Counted from the first letter of the stretch, positions 25,991 to 35,040 are shown. The stretch is 64,000 bases of DNA from CAYSDH01 sp964429805 (GCA_964429805.1 CAYSDH010000006.1:28693-92692), one strand, 5' to 3'. Notes: generated from the letters alone by a model not told the origin. Numbers and translations are program-made.

Positions 25991-26704
25991 CTACTTCATT
26001 TTGATAGCATCGCTCAAAGGGTTCTTTCGCTTAAACGCATAAAAGATGTTTATCCTAAATGTACAGAGTACTTGAGGTGAAGTGCCAAATTCGTAATACT
26101 CTGGAAAACTCTCCACATTCTCCAGTCCATGCCCGTGAATGAACCGCGCTCCAAAGCCCAAGTTTATATCCACTCCCACATGTGATTTGTACTTGGAGCT
26201 TGCTCGAATTCCAACACCTACGCCAAGATCTGAAAAAGAGGCGTCTTCCCTTATATTATCATCTTTTCTGAGGGGAAAGTCGTCAGGCGTTCTCAGTTGA
26301 GTCTTCCCTGTGCGACCAAAAAAGTTGAAGTAATACAGCCTTTCTGTAGGCCCATCATGCATCACATAATAGTGGCGTAACTCCAGATTATAGATCGTCT
26401 TTTTACTGAATTGTTTAAATCCAGTTTTGACATTTTCGGTGTTGTCGTTATTTCGCGCCTTCTGCAAGTGGGTATGTCTATAGTGTATGACGTCAGAGCC
26501 AATGGAGTGTCGTTTCCCAAGAAAGTACTCCGCTCCAAGTGTTGCGTTAAATGTGATGACATCTTCGACCTTGTTGATTAGACTTGGGCCGATAAAAGCC
26601 TTGCCTCTTAGTGAAATATTATGCGCTATACCTGGCATCTTTTTATACTGCCCCACGCACATGAAATGCACGATACAGAAGAAGACGATAAGGCTTGGTT
26701 TCAT
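25991..26704 (-). CDS. Exported protein, possibly outer membrane beta-barrel
   Basis: A 237-aa protein with a Sec signal peptide (1-18, ending MCVGQ). The mature part alternates polar and hydrophobic residues (AFIGPSLINKVEDVITFNAT, TIYNLELRHYYVM, YNFFGRTGKTQL, GVGVGIRASSKYKSHVGVD), which fits a small outer membrane barrel of the kind often found in Bacteroidota, but it ends with a polar lysine-rich tail rather than a C-terminal aromatic. Not assignable to a named family. It precedes the MORN/TonB gene by 46 bases on the same strand, perhaps one unit. Confidence 0.65.
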   Translation of the reverse strand: MKPSLIVFFCIVHFMCVGQYKKMPGIAHNISLRGKAFIGPSLINKVEDVITFNATLGAEYFLGKRHSIGSDVIHYRHTHLQKARNNDNTENVKTGFKQFSKKTIYNLELRHYYVMHDGPTERLYYFNFFGRTGKTQLRTPDDFPLRKDDNIREDASFSDLGVGVGIRASSKYKSHVGVDINLGFGARFIHGHGLENVESFPEYYEFGTSPQVLCTFRINIFYAFKRKNPLSDAIKMK

Positions 26705-26765
26705 TGCAGAGTTATACTATTGGTTCAACTACGTTATTTACTAATTTCATCAAAAAAAATGACCC

Positions 26766-27563
26766 ATGAGATTTTCTGTGACTATTTTTCTGCTTACCAC
26801 TGTATTCTTTCTGAACGCTCAAGAAGGGCCTATCGACTTTGAGTCATCTGGACATGGACAGCAATGGACCTGGACTGTCTTTGAAAATGTGACTAATCCG
26901 CCATTAGAAATTATTGCAAATCCTGATGCAAACGGTGAGAATACGAGCGAGACTGTTGCTCAGTTTACAGCGCTTCAAGCGGGTAACCCTTGGGCTGGTT
27001 GCGAGACGATGCACGGTGCAGACATCGGGTCATTTATGCTTGATGAGACAAATAGTACGGTGACTATAAAAGTGTGGAAGTCCGTGATTTCTGATGTGGG
27101 AATCAAGTTGGTACGAGCCGATTCATGGTCGCTAGGCGAGACTAAAATTAGCAACACAGTTGTAGGTGAGTGGGAGACAATGACTTTTGACATGTCTTCA
27201 AATGAAGGACAGCTATATGACCAACTTGTCGTTTTTCTTGACTTTGATTTAAACGGTCGTACTCAAGACAACATCATATACTTTGACGACATCTCATTTG
27301 GAAATGGAGCCACTTCAGTAGAGGAGTTGGCGAATTTAAACGTAGAGTTGTTTCCTAACCCTGTGCAAGAATCACTGAATATCAGTGCCGAAGGAATGAT
27401 TAAAGAGCTCGAGATTTATTCTATCCACGGTGACCGTGTCTTACTTGATAACCCTAATCAAAACAGCTTCCAGCTAGATCTGTCTGGCTTGGCAACTGGT
27501 TCTTACATTGTCAGAATACTGACTGTAGATGGAGAGGCCATCGAGCAGTTTATAAAAGAATAA
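26766..27563 (+). CDS. Secreted T9SS type A protein with CBM-like domain
   Basis: A 265-aa protein: signal peptide (1-18, ending FLNAQ), a jelly-roll domain (about 20-180) and a T9SS type A sorting domain (about 188-265; LFPNPVQESLNIS, LATGSYIVRI). The jelly roll ends VVGEWETMTFDMSS and IIYFDDISFG, closely paralleling the CBM-like N-terminus of the GH16 enzyme at 13718, including the position of the conserved Trp. There is no catalytic domain, so it may be a carbohydrate-binding surface protein. This similarity is by eye. Confidence 0.75.
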   Translation: MRFSVTIFLLTTVFFLNAQEGPIDFESSGHGQQWTWTVFENVTNPPLEIIANPDANGENTSETVAQFTALQAGNPWAGCETMHGADIGSFMLDETNSTVTIKVWKSVISDVGIKLVRADSWSLGETKISNTVVGEWETMTFDMSSNEGQLYDQLVVFLDFDLNGRTQDNIIYFDDISFGNGATSVEELANLNVELFPNPVQESLNISAEGMIKELEIYSIHGDRVLLDNPNQNSFQLDLSGLATGSYIVRILTVDGEAIEQFIKE

Positions 27564-27565
27564 AA

Positions 27566-27598
27566 AGCGCATTGCTGGCGGGAGGCACTGAATGCGCT
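27566..27598. other. Hairpin after the T9SS gene, no T-tract
   Basis: AGCGCATT and AATGCGCT are perfect 8-base arms around a 17-base loop directly after the stop at 27563. No T-run follows on the plus strand, so it is not a standard terminator. Part of the loop (GCTGG and CACTG) can also pair with the following ACCAGCCAGTG, giving a possible alternative fold. Confidence 0.4.
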
Positions 27599-27668
27599 GT
27601 TGACCTACACCAGCCAGTGAAGCGATTAACCTTTTGATATAGTCTGTGCGGTGTCAATCTTCCTGATT

Positions 27669-29093
27669 ATGAGAAACATTCTTCTTTCCGTCTTGTTGCT
27701 ATCATCCATCACTGCTGTTGGGCAAGAGTATATCTACGGTCTTCAGTTCGCATCTGGGCAATTAAAAATGGCCAAGGCTGAAATCGGCACTGGTGATGTG
27801 GAGGTGCTGAGCGCGGCTCCATTATCCGCTGATGGATTTTCTCAAGGTGTGGCTGATTTTGACCCTTTTGGAAAACGCTACTTCTATGTCAGAGGAGGGA
27901 GACTTTACTCGGTTGACGCACAGACAGGAGACTTACTTAGCAATCCACTCATTGAGAATCCGACCGATGCGGTTGAACCCATCACTAACTTGGCATACAA
28001 CTGGTTAGATGGTGTGATGTATGGAGTTATGCACGAGTACATTTCTGGTGTCACCAAGCTCCGATTAGTCTCTGTAGATATGAATACGGGAGACTTAACC
28101 ATACTCTCATCTGAGCCCATAATTAATGGAGGATTCCTCTCAGGTAACACAGACATTGATGTACTTGGAAGACGCTACTTTCTGGTCACTGGCTCAAGAA
28201 GATATGTAGTCGACTTAGATAGTGGAGAGTTACTTGACAGCGATATGTTGACCATGCCTTTTGCTAATGGAAACGAGTACCTCAATAACATTGCCTATGA
28301 CTGGATTAATGATGAGTTATATGGCTTACACTTTTACACGCCAACACCCATTGACTCATACGGCCCAACTTGTCAAGGTCAGTTGCGATTAGCCAAAGTA
28401 GATAGCACTGGACTGGTCGAAGTCATCTCCACTGCGATGATTAGCCCAGACTGTTTTTCACAAGGCGATTCGGACATTGACCCCGTTGGCGGGCGTTACT
28501 TTTACATCAGGCAGGGTCGAGTATATGAAGTCAGCCTGAGTGATGGAAGTTTGATCTCTCAGAGTCTCTTGGCTAATCCTAACTCAGCGGTGGCGGCCAT
28601 TATCAATATGACATTTGATGATTTGATAGTGCCTAACGCTGCGCCCGTAGACATGGACATGGGAGCAGCCGAAGAGATGCAAGGCACTAGTATGACGCTC
28701 GGTGCTTGGGTAGGAGATGATGAGGTGGAGTATCTGTGGAGCACTGGAGAGACAAGTGCGAGCATAGAAATCTCTCAAGCTGGAAGTTATTCTGTATCGA
28801 TCACCAAAGGGAGTTTTACCGCATACGGAGAAAAACAAATACTGAGTCCAACGAGTCTTCCAGAGATAGATGAAGTGTCCGTATCGCTTTACCCTAATCC
28901 TGCTCAGGGAAGTTTTCGATTAAAAGGTCAATTGGCTGACATTAGACAAGTGCGTATCAGAGATGCCCAAGGAAGATTGGTGAGGTCATATACGCGAAGC
29001 GCAGAATATGATGTTAATCTGGCCAAGGGAATCTATTCCGTAGAAATAGTTCAGAACAATAGTTCTAGTATGCTGCAGCTAGTCATAGACTGA
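27669..29093 (+). CDS. Secreted repeat protein with T9SS type A sorting domain
   Basis: The ATG at 27669 is chosen because the next 20 residues form a signal peptide; the frame from 27651 starts at a GTG. The 474-aa product has three related blocks of about 100-115 residues, each with a strand pattern like FDPFGKRYFYVRGGRLY, ITNLAYNWLDG and a Gly-Asp turn after GSGELL/DAQTGDL. These look like blades of a beta-propeller, though only three are visible. A Ser/Tyr-rich linker leads to the type A sorting domain (about 395-474; SLYPNPAQGSF, LAKGIYSVEIV). Adhesion or ligand binding is the usual role of such cargo; nothing more specific is visible. Confidence 0.75.
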   Translation: MRNILLSVLLLSSITAVGQEYIYGLQFASGQLKMAKAEIGTGDVEVLSAAPLSADGFSQGVADFDPFGKRYFYVRGGRLYSVDAQTGDLLSNPLIENPTDAVEPITNLAYNWLDGVMYGVMHEYISGVTKLRLVSVDMNTGDLTILSSEPIINGGFLSGNTDIDVLGRRYFLVTGSRRYVVDLDSGELLDSDMLTMPFANGNEYLNNIAYDWINDELYGLHFYTPTPIDSYGPTCQGQLRLAKVDSTGLVEVISTAMISPDCFSQGDSDIDPVGGRYFYIRQGRVYEVSLSDGSLISQSLLANPNSAVAAIINMTFDDLIVPNAAPVDMDMGAAEEMQGTSMTLGAWVGDDEVEYLWSTGETSASIEISQAGSYSVSITKGSFTAYGEKQILSPTSLPEIDEVSVSLYPNPAQGSFRLKGQLADIRQVRIRDAQGRLVRSYTRSAEYDVNLAKGIYSVEIVQNNSSSMLQLVID

Positions 29094-29138
29094 CATTGTG
29101 CATGAAGAAGTAATATGGAGTTGAGGGCAGCGAAAGTA

Positions 29139-29753
29139 TCAGCTATTCGACCTGATTTTTTTTGACCGCGACATCATCGTCTCATTGAGTTTTTCAAATC
29201 GTTTGAGCCAGTCATTTGCGGTGACTATCCGCTGGCACTTGCCCAGACTATCACTTATCACGATGATGTCTTGCAGCTCATTGGCATCTAACTTATCTCC
29301 ATCTTCAACCCCGAAGAGGGTAAGCTCGGCCATGTTAAACCCGTTTTGATGATGCAGCTGCCTCAAGCGCTTAGGTGTACCAATTAATAAGTCTACACCC
29401 AAGTATATGTTGTCACGCTGACCTTGAATGTCATGCTGGTCAATGGCCAAAAACACGCGCAGGTCTGTGTGCCTTGTAAAGGGCAGAAATCGTTGCTCCA
29501 ATTCCTCAGCGGCCGCCTTGTCTTTGACAAAAATCAAGGCGCGCGGATTGTCACCCACAGAGGCCACTTCCAAGTGCTTCATCACTGTCAATATCAAGGC
29601 CAGAGTCTTGCCTTCGTTTTCTGGAGCAATCACATAATGGTCGGCTCCACCGCGCAATGGGCCGAGTACTTTTTGCTGAAAGGGCAGAGGCTCAGTAATC
29701 TCTAACTTGCTGAGCGCATCATTGACTGCGGGGCTTAATTTCTTGAATGACAT
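29139..29753 (-). CDS. Stand-alone degenerate DEAD-box RecA1 domain
   Basis: This 204-aa protein aligns with the N-terminal half of a DEAD-box helicase but lacks the second RecA domain. It keeps the Q-motif shape (EPLPFQQKVL) and a Walker A that has become APENEGKT (43-50, normally AxTGxGKT). Motif Ib is TPKRL, motif II is EDGD (150-153) in place of DEAD, and motif III has changed to TAN (178-180). The retained Lys49 could bind nucleotide, but hydrolysis and unwinding are unlikely. Similar short proteins exist in other Bacteroidota, from memory, so it is probably a real conserved gene rather than a truncated fragment. Converges with the T9SS gene. Confidence 0.75.
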   Translation of the reverse strand: MSFKKLSPAVNDALSKLEITEPLPFQQKVLGPLRGGADHYVIAPENEGKTLALILTVMKHLEVASVGDNPRALIFVKDKAAAEELEQRFLPFTRHTDLRVFLAIDQHDIQGQRDNIYLGVDLLIGTPKRLRQLHHQNGFNMAELTLFGVEDGDKLDANELQDIIVISDSLGKCQRIVTANDWLKRFEKLNETMMSRSKKIRSNS

Positions 29754-29908
29754 GGGCGGTGAAAGTACAGAAGAGTGAGTTAATGTGGGCGCAAGAGTCG
29801 GTCATTACATAGAATCGGTAATGCTGCCTCTTACAGACAGCTCTGAAACAATTGTGTCTAATTTAGTTTCAATTTGAATTCGGATTCAAAAACGAAACTT
29901 AATCTCAA

Positions 29909-30010
29909 CTAATCTTCAATTTCAGGACCAGAGTCATTGATTTCGATGTCTTGACTGACAGAATGAATCGAGAAAAGAACAAAGAGTAAGACGGTTAGTT
30001 TTCGCAACAT
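29909..30010 (-). CDS. Putative 33-aa exported microprotein
   Basis: A short frame from an ATG at 30010 reads MLRKLTVLLFVLFSIHSVSQ and then an acidic tail DIEINDSGPEIED. The N-terminus is a good Sec signal peptide (cleavage near SVSQ), leaving a 13-residue acidic peptide. The longer upstream frame from 30097 has no protein character. About 20 bases after the stop on this strand is a 7-bp inverted repeat (TTTGAAT/ATTCAAA, 29873-29890), a weak terminator at best. Whether it is expressed is unknown. Confidence 0.4.
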   Translation of the reverse strand: MLRKLTVLLFVLFSIHSVSQDIEINDSGPEIED

Positions 30011-30184
30011 CTTATAAAAATGGAAATTCTGAGATGAGCCATATTCGGTGTGTAAATGGCCTTGGTCAATTTTTTTTCTGCCATAATGACATGTCATGGC
30101 CTCATTCAGTCCAAATTGTCACCCCAACTCCCAACGGCACGGCATTTGACATAGCCAACCCGCAAATCATTTAAGAATCAAGCA

Positions 30185-32074
30185 ATGAGTACTACTACAG
30201 GAAGCATTAACGTCCAAACGGAAAACATCTTCCCGATAATCAAGAAATTCCTCTACAGTGACCACGAGATTTTCCTTCGCGAGCTCGTATCTAATGCTGT
30301 AGATGCCACACAAAAACTCAAAACCCTCAAAAACTTGGGGGAGATGAAAACCGACATCAGCAAACTGATGGTCGAGGTGTTGTTAGACAAAGAGGCCGGC
30401 ACACTTACTATCCGCGACAACGGTATCGGTATGACAAGTGATGAGGTTGAGAAGTACATCAACCAGATAGCCTTCTCAGGTGCCGAAGAATTTGTCAATA
30501 AGTACAAAGATCAGTCAGAGGCTATTATCGGTCACTTCGGACTAGGTTTCTATTCCTCATTTATGGTGTCAGACCGTGTTGAGATTATCTCAAAATCTCA
30601 GAAGCCAAACAGTGTGCCTGTGCGCTGGGAGTGTGACGGTAGCCCCAACTTTACCATGGAGGAGACCAAAAAGAAGACAAAGGGAACGGACATCGTACTG
30701 CACATTAGCGAAGAGAGCAAAGAGTTTTTGGAGCAAGAAAGAGTGCAGGGTATTCTGTCAAAGTACTGCAAGTTCCTGCCGGTGCGCATCAAGTTTGGTA
30801 TGACTACCAAGCAAGTAGAAGATGGTAAGAATGAGGAAGGGAACACAAAGTGGAAGACGATCGAGATAGAAAACATTGTCAATAACCCTGAGCCAGCGTG
30901 GACCAAGACTCCAAAAGACCTCAAGCAAGAGGACTACAATAGCTTCTACAAAGAGCTTTACCCAATGAACTTTGAAGACCCAATCTTCAACATTCATCTC
31001 AATGTAGATTACCCGTTTAACCTGACAGGAATACTCTACTTCCCAAAGCTGAAAAATCAGGTAGAGATTCAGAAAAACAAGATTAATCTATACAGCAATC
31101 AGGTCTTCATTACTGACAATGTAGAAGATATCGTGCCTGAGTTCTTGACTCTTCTGCACGGAGTGATTGACTCGCCAGACATACCGCTCAACGTTTCTAG
31201 AAGTTACCTTCAGAGCGATAGTAATGTCAAGAAAATCTCTAACCACATCCAGAAAAAAGTAGCCGACAAGCTGGTTAAAATGTTTAAGGATGACCGTGCC
31301 GACTTTGAGGCCAAGTGGGATGATATCAAGGTGTTTATCGAGTACGGTATGTTGACTCAAGACAAGTTCTTGGACAAAATGGCCGAGATATACTTGGTCA
31401 AAGACACAGACGGAAAGTACTACACGCTTGCAGAATATAAAGCGGCCGTTGAGACTTTACAGAAGGACAAAAACGACAAGGTAGTTGCACCATATACGTT
31501 TGACAAAGTGGAGCACCACTCGTTTATTGTCAAAGCAGATGCCCGTGGTTACAAGACCCTGATTATGGAGTCTCCGCTCACACCGCACATGGTGCAAAGG
31601 CTGGAGTCTAAGGATCCAGAGATGTTCTATACCAGAGTGGACAGCAACAGTATAGACAAGCTGATTGACAAGGGCGAAGAGATTCCTTCTAAGCTGAGCA
31701 AAAAGCAGGAAGAGAAGATGCAGCCGCTGATTGAAGGCCAAGTAGAGAAGGAGAAATTCATGGTTCAGTTTGAAAGCATGCCTGAAGACGATGCGCCAAT
31801 GATGATTACTCAAAGTGAGTTCATGCGCAGAATGAAAGAGCAGCAAGCCATGGGAGGTGGCGGAGGAATGATGATGGGCCAGATGCCTGACATGTTTAAC
31901 CTTGTGGTAAACAGTAACCATCCGCTGATTGTCAAAATTGCTGAAGAGAAAACGAAAAAGAATAGAGAAAAACTGCTCAAGCAAACTGTTGACCTCGCCC
32001 TCTTGTCTCAAGGAATGCTGAAAGGTGAAGACCTGACAACATTCATAAACAGGAGTCTAGAGCTAATTGACTAA
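30185..32074 (+). CDS. htpG: Molecular chaperone HtpG (Hsp90)
   Basis: A 629-aa Hsp90 homologue, the ATP-dependent chaperone. The N-terminal GHKL ATPase domain contains HEIFLRELVSNAVDATQK (about 28-45), IRDNGIGMTSDEVEKYI and FGLGFYSSFMV. The middle and dimerisation domains show YFPKLKNQVEIQKNKINLYS, SPDIPLNVSRSYL and a C-terminal Met/Gly-rich region near residues 560-570 (GGGGGMMMGQM). Length agrees with the family. Monocistronic; the upstream stretch from 30011 to 30184 should hold its promoter, but I see no clear heat-shock element. Confidence 0.96.
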   Translation: MSTTTGSINVQTENIFPIIKKFLYSDHEIFLRELVSNAVDATQKLKTLKNLGEMKTDISKLMVEVLLDKEAGTLTIRDNGIGMTSDEVEKYINQIAFSGAEEFVNKYKDQSEAIIGHFGLGFYSSFMVSDRVEIISKSQKPNSVPVRWECDGSPNFTMEETKKKTKGTDIVLHISEESKEFLEQERVQGILSKYCKFLPVRIKFGMTTKQVEDGKNEEGNTKWKTIEIENIVNNPEPAWTKTPKDLKQEDYNSFYKELYPMNFEDPIFNIHLNVDYPFNLTGILYFPKLKNQVEIQKNKINLYSNQVFITDNVEDIVPEFLTLLHGVIDSPDIPLNVSRSYLQSDSNVKKISNHIQKKVADKLVKMFKDDRADFEAKWDDIKVFIEYGMLTQDKFLDKMAEIYLVKDTDGKYYTLAEYKAAVETLQKDKNDKVVAPYTFDKVEHHSFIVKADARGYKTLIMESPLTPHMVQRLESKDPEMFYTRVDSNSIDKLIDKGEEIPSKLSKKQEEKMQPLIEGQVEKEKFMVQFESMPEDDAPMMITQSEFMRRMKEQQAMGGGGGMMMGQMPDMFNLVVNSNHPLIVKIAEEKTKKNREKLLKQTVDLALLSQGMLKGEDLTTFINRSLELID

Positions 32075-32167
32075 GCCTGAGCAGCTCACTCCGCCAAGAG
32101 CTGAAGGAGCGCAACGACTAACCCAATTCAAAGATTAACTTTGTTACACACTTAATTAAGAAAGAAA

Positions 32168-32794
32168 ATGAGAGGATTACTCATCACACTAGTTATTCTA
32201 GTCGTTATTGGAGTTTTAGGATATATGTTCGTTGGGCCGCAGTATAATAGGCTTGTAGATGAAGATGAGACCATTAATGGAAAATGGTCAGAGGTTGAAA
32301 CTCAGTACCAGCGAAGGTTTGACTTGATAGACAATCTAGTGGCTACAGTGCAGGCTTCTGCAGACTTTGAGAGAGGAACACTTGAGGCCGTAACCAAGGC
32401 AAGAGCATCTGCTTTTAACGCCATGGCCAATGCAGACGGTGGTCGAAATCTTGGAGACGTAAACAAGGCAGAGAATCAACTCGCCATCGCGATGGGTGGA
32501 CGCTCAGGCGGTGGTATGCGTGGCATGATGATGGGGTATCAAGAAAAGTACCCAGACCTTCAGACCACCAAACAGTTTCAAGACTTGATGGTGCAAATAG
32601 AAGGCACTGAAAACAGAGTAGGTAAGGCGCGAACGGATTTTAATGAGGTCGTTCAGATCTACAACAAAACCGTTAGAAGTTTCCCAATGAACATGTTGGC
32701 CGGAATATTCGGACACGGAGAGCGTGAGTACTTCGAAAGTGTTGATGGAGCAGAGACTGCACCAAGCGTTAGAGACGGATTTAGCAAAGAATGA
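32168..32794 (+). CDS. LemA family protein
   Basis: A 208-aa LemA-type protein: one transmembrane helix (about 4-23) with a short outside N-terminus, then a long alpha-helical coiled-coil domain (about 35-185). Recognisable segments are QYQRRFDLIDNLVATVQASA, VTKARASAF and RVGKARTDFNEVVQIYNKTV. A small glycine/methionine-rich insert (SGGGMRGMMMG) breaks the first coil near residue 116-124. LemA proteins are membrane or envelope proteins of unclear function that often travel with TPM-domain genes, as here: the stop overlaps the next start by 4 bases. Confidence 0.93.
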   Translation: MRGLLITLVILVVIGVLGYMFVGPQYNRLVDEDETINGKWSEVETQYQRRFDLIDNLVATVQASADFERGTLEAVTKARASAFNAMANADGGRNLGDVNKAENQLAIAMGGRSGGGMRGMMMGYQEKYPDLQTTKQFQDLMVQIEGTENRVGKARTDFNEVVQIYNKTVRSFPMNMLAGIFGHGEREYFESVDGAETAPSVRDGFSKE

Positions 32795-33234
32795 GCGATT
32801 ATCTCCACTTCTTCACTGAGGAAGAGGCGGGGCGTATCGTGCGATCCATAGAGGAAGCCGAGCAGCTCACCTCTGGTGAAATTCGTGTACATGTAGAAGC
32901 CAGTTGTAAAAAACTGCCCTATCAGCGTGCCGTGCATGTCTTCGAAAAGCTAGGCATGTGCGATACTCGTGAGCGTAACGGAATCCTTTTTTATCTCGGA
33001 ACTGACGACCATGACTTTGCTGTCATTGGTGATGCAGGTATTCACGACAAAGTGGGCGAAGACTATTGGTTGTCCATGAAAGATGACTTGGAGAAGGAGT
33101 TTAGAGCAGGTGACTTTTGTCAAGGGCTATGCGCAGCAATTCAACGCGCTGGACAATCACTCAAGACCTATTTTCCGCGTAGTTCTCAAGACCAGAATGA
33201 AATAGATAATAGCATAAGCTCAGGACACATTTGA
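32791..33234 (+). CDS. TPM domain protein, soluble
   Basis: The 147-aa product is essentially one TPM (TLP18.3/Psb32/MOLO-1) domain: EEEAGRIVRSIEEAEQLTSG, then GEIRVHVE, ERNGILFYLGTDDHDFAVI and GDAGIHDKVGEDYW. There is no signal peptide. TPM domains are found in photosystem II repair proteins and acetylcholine receptor helpers, and some have phosphatase activity; no activity is claimed here. Start overlaps LemA by 4 bases and its stop overlaps the next gene by 4, so three genes form one translation-coupled operon. Confidence 0.9.
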   Translation: MSDYLHFFTEEEAGRIVRSIEEAEQLTSGEIRVHVEASCKKLPYQRAVHVFEKLGMCDTRERNGILFYLGTDDHDFAVIGDAGIHDKVGEDYWLSMKDDLEKEFRAGDFCQGLCAAIQRAGQSLKTYFPRSSQDQNEIDNSISSGHI

Positions 33235-34211
33235 AAAATCTGCTCCTATATCTGCTTTTGCTTTTTCCACTGTGGGCTCTGGCCCAAGAAGATGAGTTTA
33301 ATCTGGAGATGACCAAGGCTGAAGATGCGTATCACAACTACGCCATCGATCAGTGCTTTTTTGTGGATAAGCTCAACGAGACCCTCAGCGAAAAAAAAGA
33401 CCGAGAGGCCATCAAGTCTGGTATAGGCGCCTTTGAAGACTTGGTCTTTGACTTTTCTGATGTGCTTAACCCGGGTGAGGAAAAAGCCATGAACGATAAG
33501 CTTAAGGCCTTTGCCCTTGAGACATCAAATCAGTTTGCTGTAGTACTCGTAGATGATCTCTGCGGCTGGTCTCCAAATCAGTATTCGTATAAGTTTGGAG
33601 GGTTTTGGGGTGTTGGTCAAGCTGACAATGACAACGGTTTGGTCTTGCTCTTTAAAAACAAGACCGCTGAGTCAAAAGGAGAAATATACATAGGCACCGG
33701 TCGTGGACTTGAAGGGCCGATTCCCGATCTGGCTTCTAGTAGAATAATAGAGGAGTACATGATCCCTTTGCTCAAGCAGGGGCAAAATACCAAGGCCATT
33801 AACGAAGGACTTGAGATTCTCATGGCGCTGGCCAAGGGCGAATACAACGAGAAGGTAGAACAAGTAAAGCGCTCAGAGTTTCCGTCTGAAGTGTTTTTGT
33901 TTATCGGACTGTTTTTACTCTTCGCCTTGTTGGTGATGTATCGTGTCAGAAAACAAATAAAGGACTATGCCGAACTCAACAACATCTCTTACGAGAAGGC
34001 GAAGGAGTTAATGAATCAAAAGTGGGCCGCTGAGGCTGCCACTGGCGGATTAGACGGTTCACAGCATGGCCGCAGCGGCCGTAACATCATCAGAGGTGGT
34101 GGCGGATATGGCCGAAGAGGAAGTGGAGGCGGAGGAAGTTCAGGTGGCGGAGGCTTTGGAGGCTTTGGTGGAGGAAGCTTTGGGGGCGGTGGCGCGGGAG
34201 GCTCATGGTAG
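33231..34211 (+). CDS. Exported TPM domain protein with Gly-rich tail
   Basis: A 326-aa protein that begins at a TTG (33231) overlapping the previous stop (TTGA); I see no in-frame ATG before the signal peptide. Layout: signal peptide (1-18), TPM domain (about 55-195, with GFWGVGQADNDNGLVLLFKN and GEIYIGTGRGLEG), one transmembrane helix (about 220-238), basic stretch, and a glycine-rich tail (about 285-326) with repeated GGGGxGxxG. This matches the YgcG-type arrangement, in which the TPM domain faces outside and the tail inside. Operon with LemA and the soluble TPM gene. Confidence 0.92.
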   Translation: MKNLLLYLLLLFPLWALAQEDEFNLEMTKAEDAYHNYAIDQCFFVDKLNETLSEKKDREAIKSGIGAFEDLVFDFSDVLNPGEEKAMNDKLKAFALETSNQFAVVLVDDLCGWSPNQYSYKFGGFWGVGQADNDNGLVLLFKNKTAESKGEIYIGTGRGLEGPIPDLASSRIIEEYMIPLLKQGQNTKAINEGLEILMALAKGEYNEKVEQVKRSEFPSEVFLFIGLFLLFALLVMYRVRKQIKDYAELNNISYEKAKELMNQKWAAEAATGGLDGSQHGRSGRNIIRGGGGYGRRGSGGGGSSGGGGFGGFGGGSFGGGGAGGSW

Positions 34212-34283
34212 TTCTCACTCCAGCACCGAATATGAATTGTATGGCTAATTGGTCGTCAAGAAATTAGAAATCGAAAAGAAAGA

Positions 34284-35036
34284 ATGAGTCTAGGAATGTT
34301 AGGAGGGATGCTTGGTTGGTCTGTCGGAGGACCAATCGGTGGCGTGATCGGATTTCTTGTCGGCTCGCTTGTTGATGGTGGTTTCAGCGTCAAAGGTATG
34401 CAGCCGGGGCGCGACCCGCGTGCTGGCAGACCTGGCCGCAGACCTCAACAGACTTCACAAGGTGACTTTTATGTGTCGCTAGTCGTGCTTTCTGCCGCCA
34501 TCATGAAGGCAGATGGCAAAGTCCTCAAGTCAGAGTTGGAGTATGTCAAGCGCTTCATGGAGCAGCAGACCAGCAAGAAAGAAGCGGCCGAATACATCAA
34601 GGTGCTTAAAGGAGTGCTTAAAAAAGACATACCACTGCAAGAGGTTGGTCAGCAGATTGGTCGTCAAATGCAGCTGGCCATGCGTCTGCAGTTGATTCAT
34701 TATTTGTTTGGTATCGCACAGGCTGACGGTCATGTGCACTCAAGTGAGGTCAAGACCATTGAGCTCATCGCCTCGTACATGAGGATTCCACAGCGAGATT
34801 TCGTGTCGATTAAAAACATGTTCTTCAAAGAGGTCGACTCAGCTTACAAGATTTTGGAGATCACAAAGTCTGCGTCAGATAAGGAAGTTAAAAAAGCCTA
34901 CAGAAGAATGGCGGTACGCTATCACCCAGACAAAGTCGCTCAACTAGGCGAGAATGTGAAGAAAGGGGCCAAAGAAAAATTTCAGCGGATTCAGGAGGCT
35001 TATGAGCAGATTAAAAAAGAAAGAGGGATGAACTAA
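34284..35036 (+). CDS. DjlA-like protein: TerB-type domain plus C-terminal J domain
   Basis: The 250-aa product has a Gly-rich hydrophobic N-terminus (1-34, typical of DjlA-like anchors) and a basic linker. A TerB-like helical domain (about 65-175) includes AAIMKADGKVLKSELEYVK and AQADGHVHSSEVKTIELIAS, both with the acidic loop that marks TerB. A J domain (185-250) follows with HPD at 214-216 (YHPDKV). J domains stimulate Hsp70 ATPase; the TerB part may sense or bind metals or peptides. It starts 72 bases after the TPM operon in the same direction and may be part of the same transcript. Confidence 0.9.
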   Translation: MSLGMLGGMLGWSVGGPIGGVIGFLVGSLVDGGFSVKGMQPGRDPRAGRPGRRPQQTSQGDFYVSLVVLSAAIMKADGKVLKSELEYVKRFMEQQTSKKEAAEYIKVLKGVLKKDIPLQEVGQQIGRQMQLAMRLQLIHYLFGIAQADGHVHSSEVKTIELIASYMRIPQRDFVSIKNMFFKEVDSAYKILEITKSASDKEVKKAYRRMAVRYHPDKVAQLGENVKKGAKEKFQRIQEAYEQIKKERGMN

Positions 35037-35040
35037 TTGC

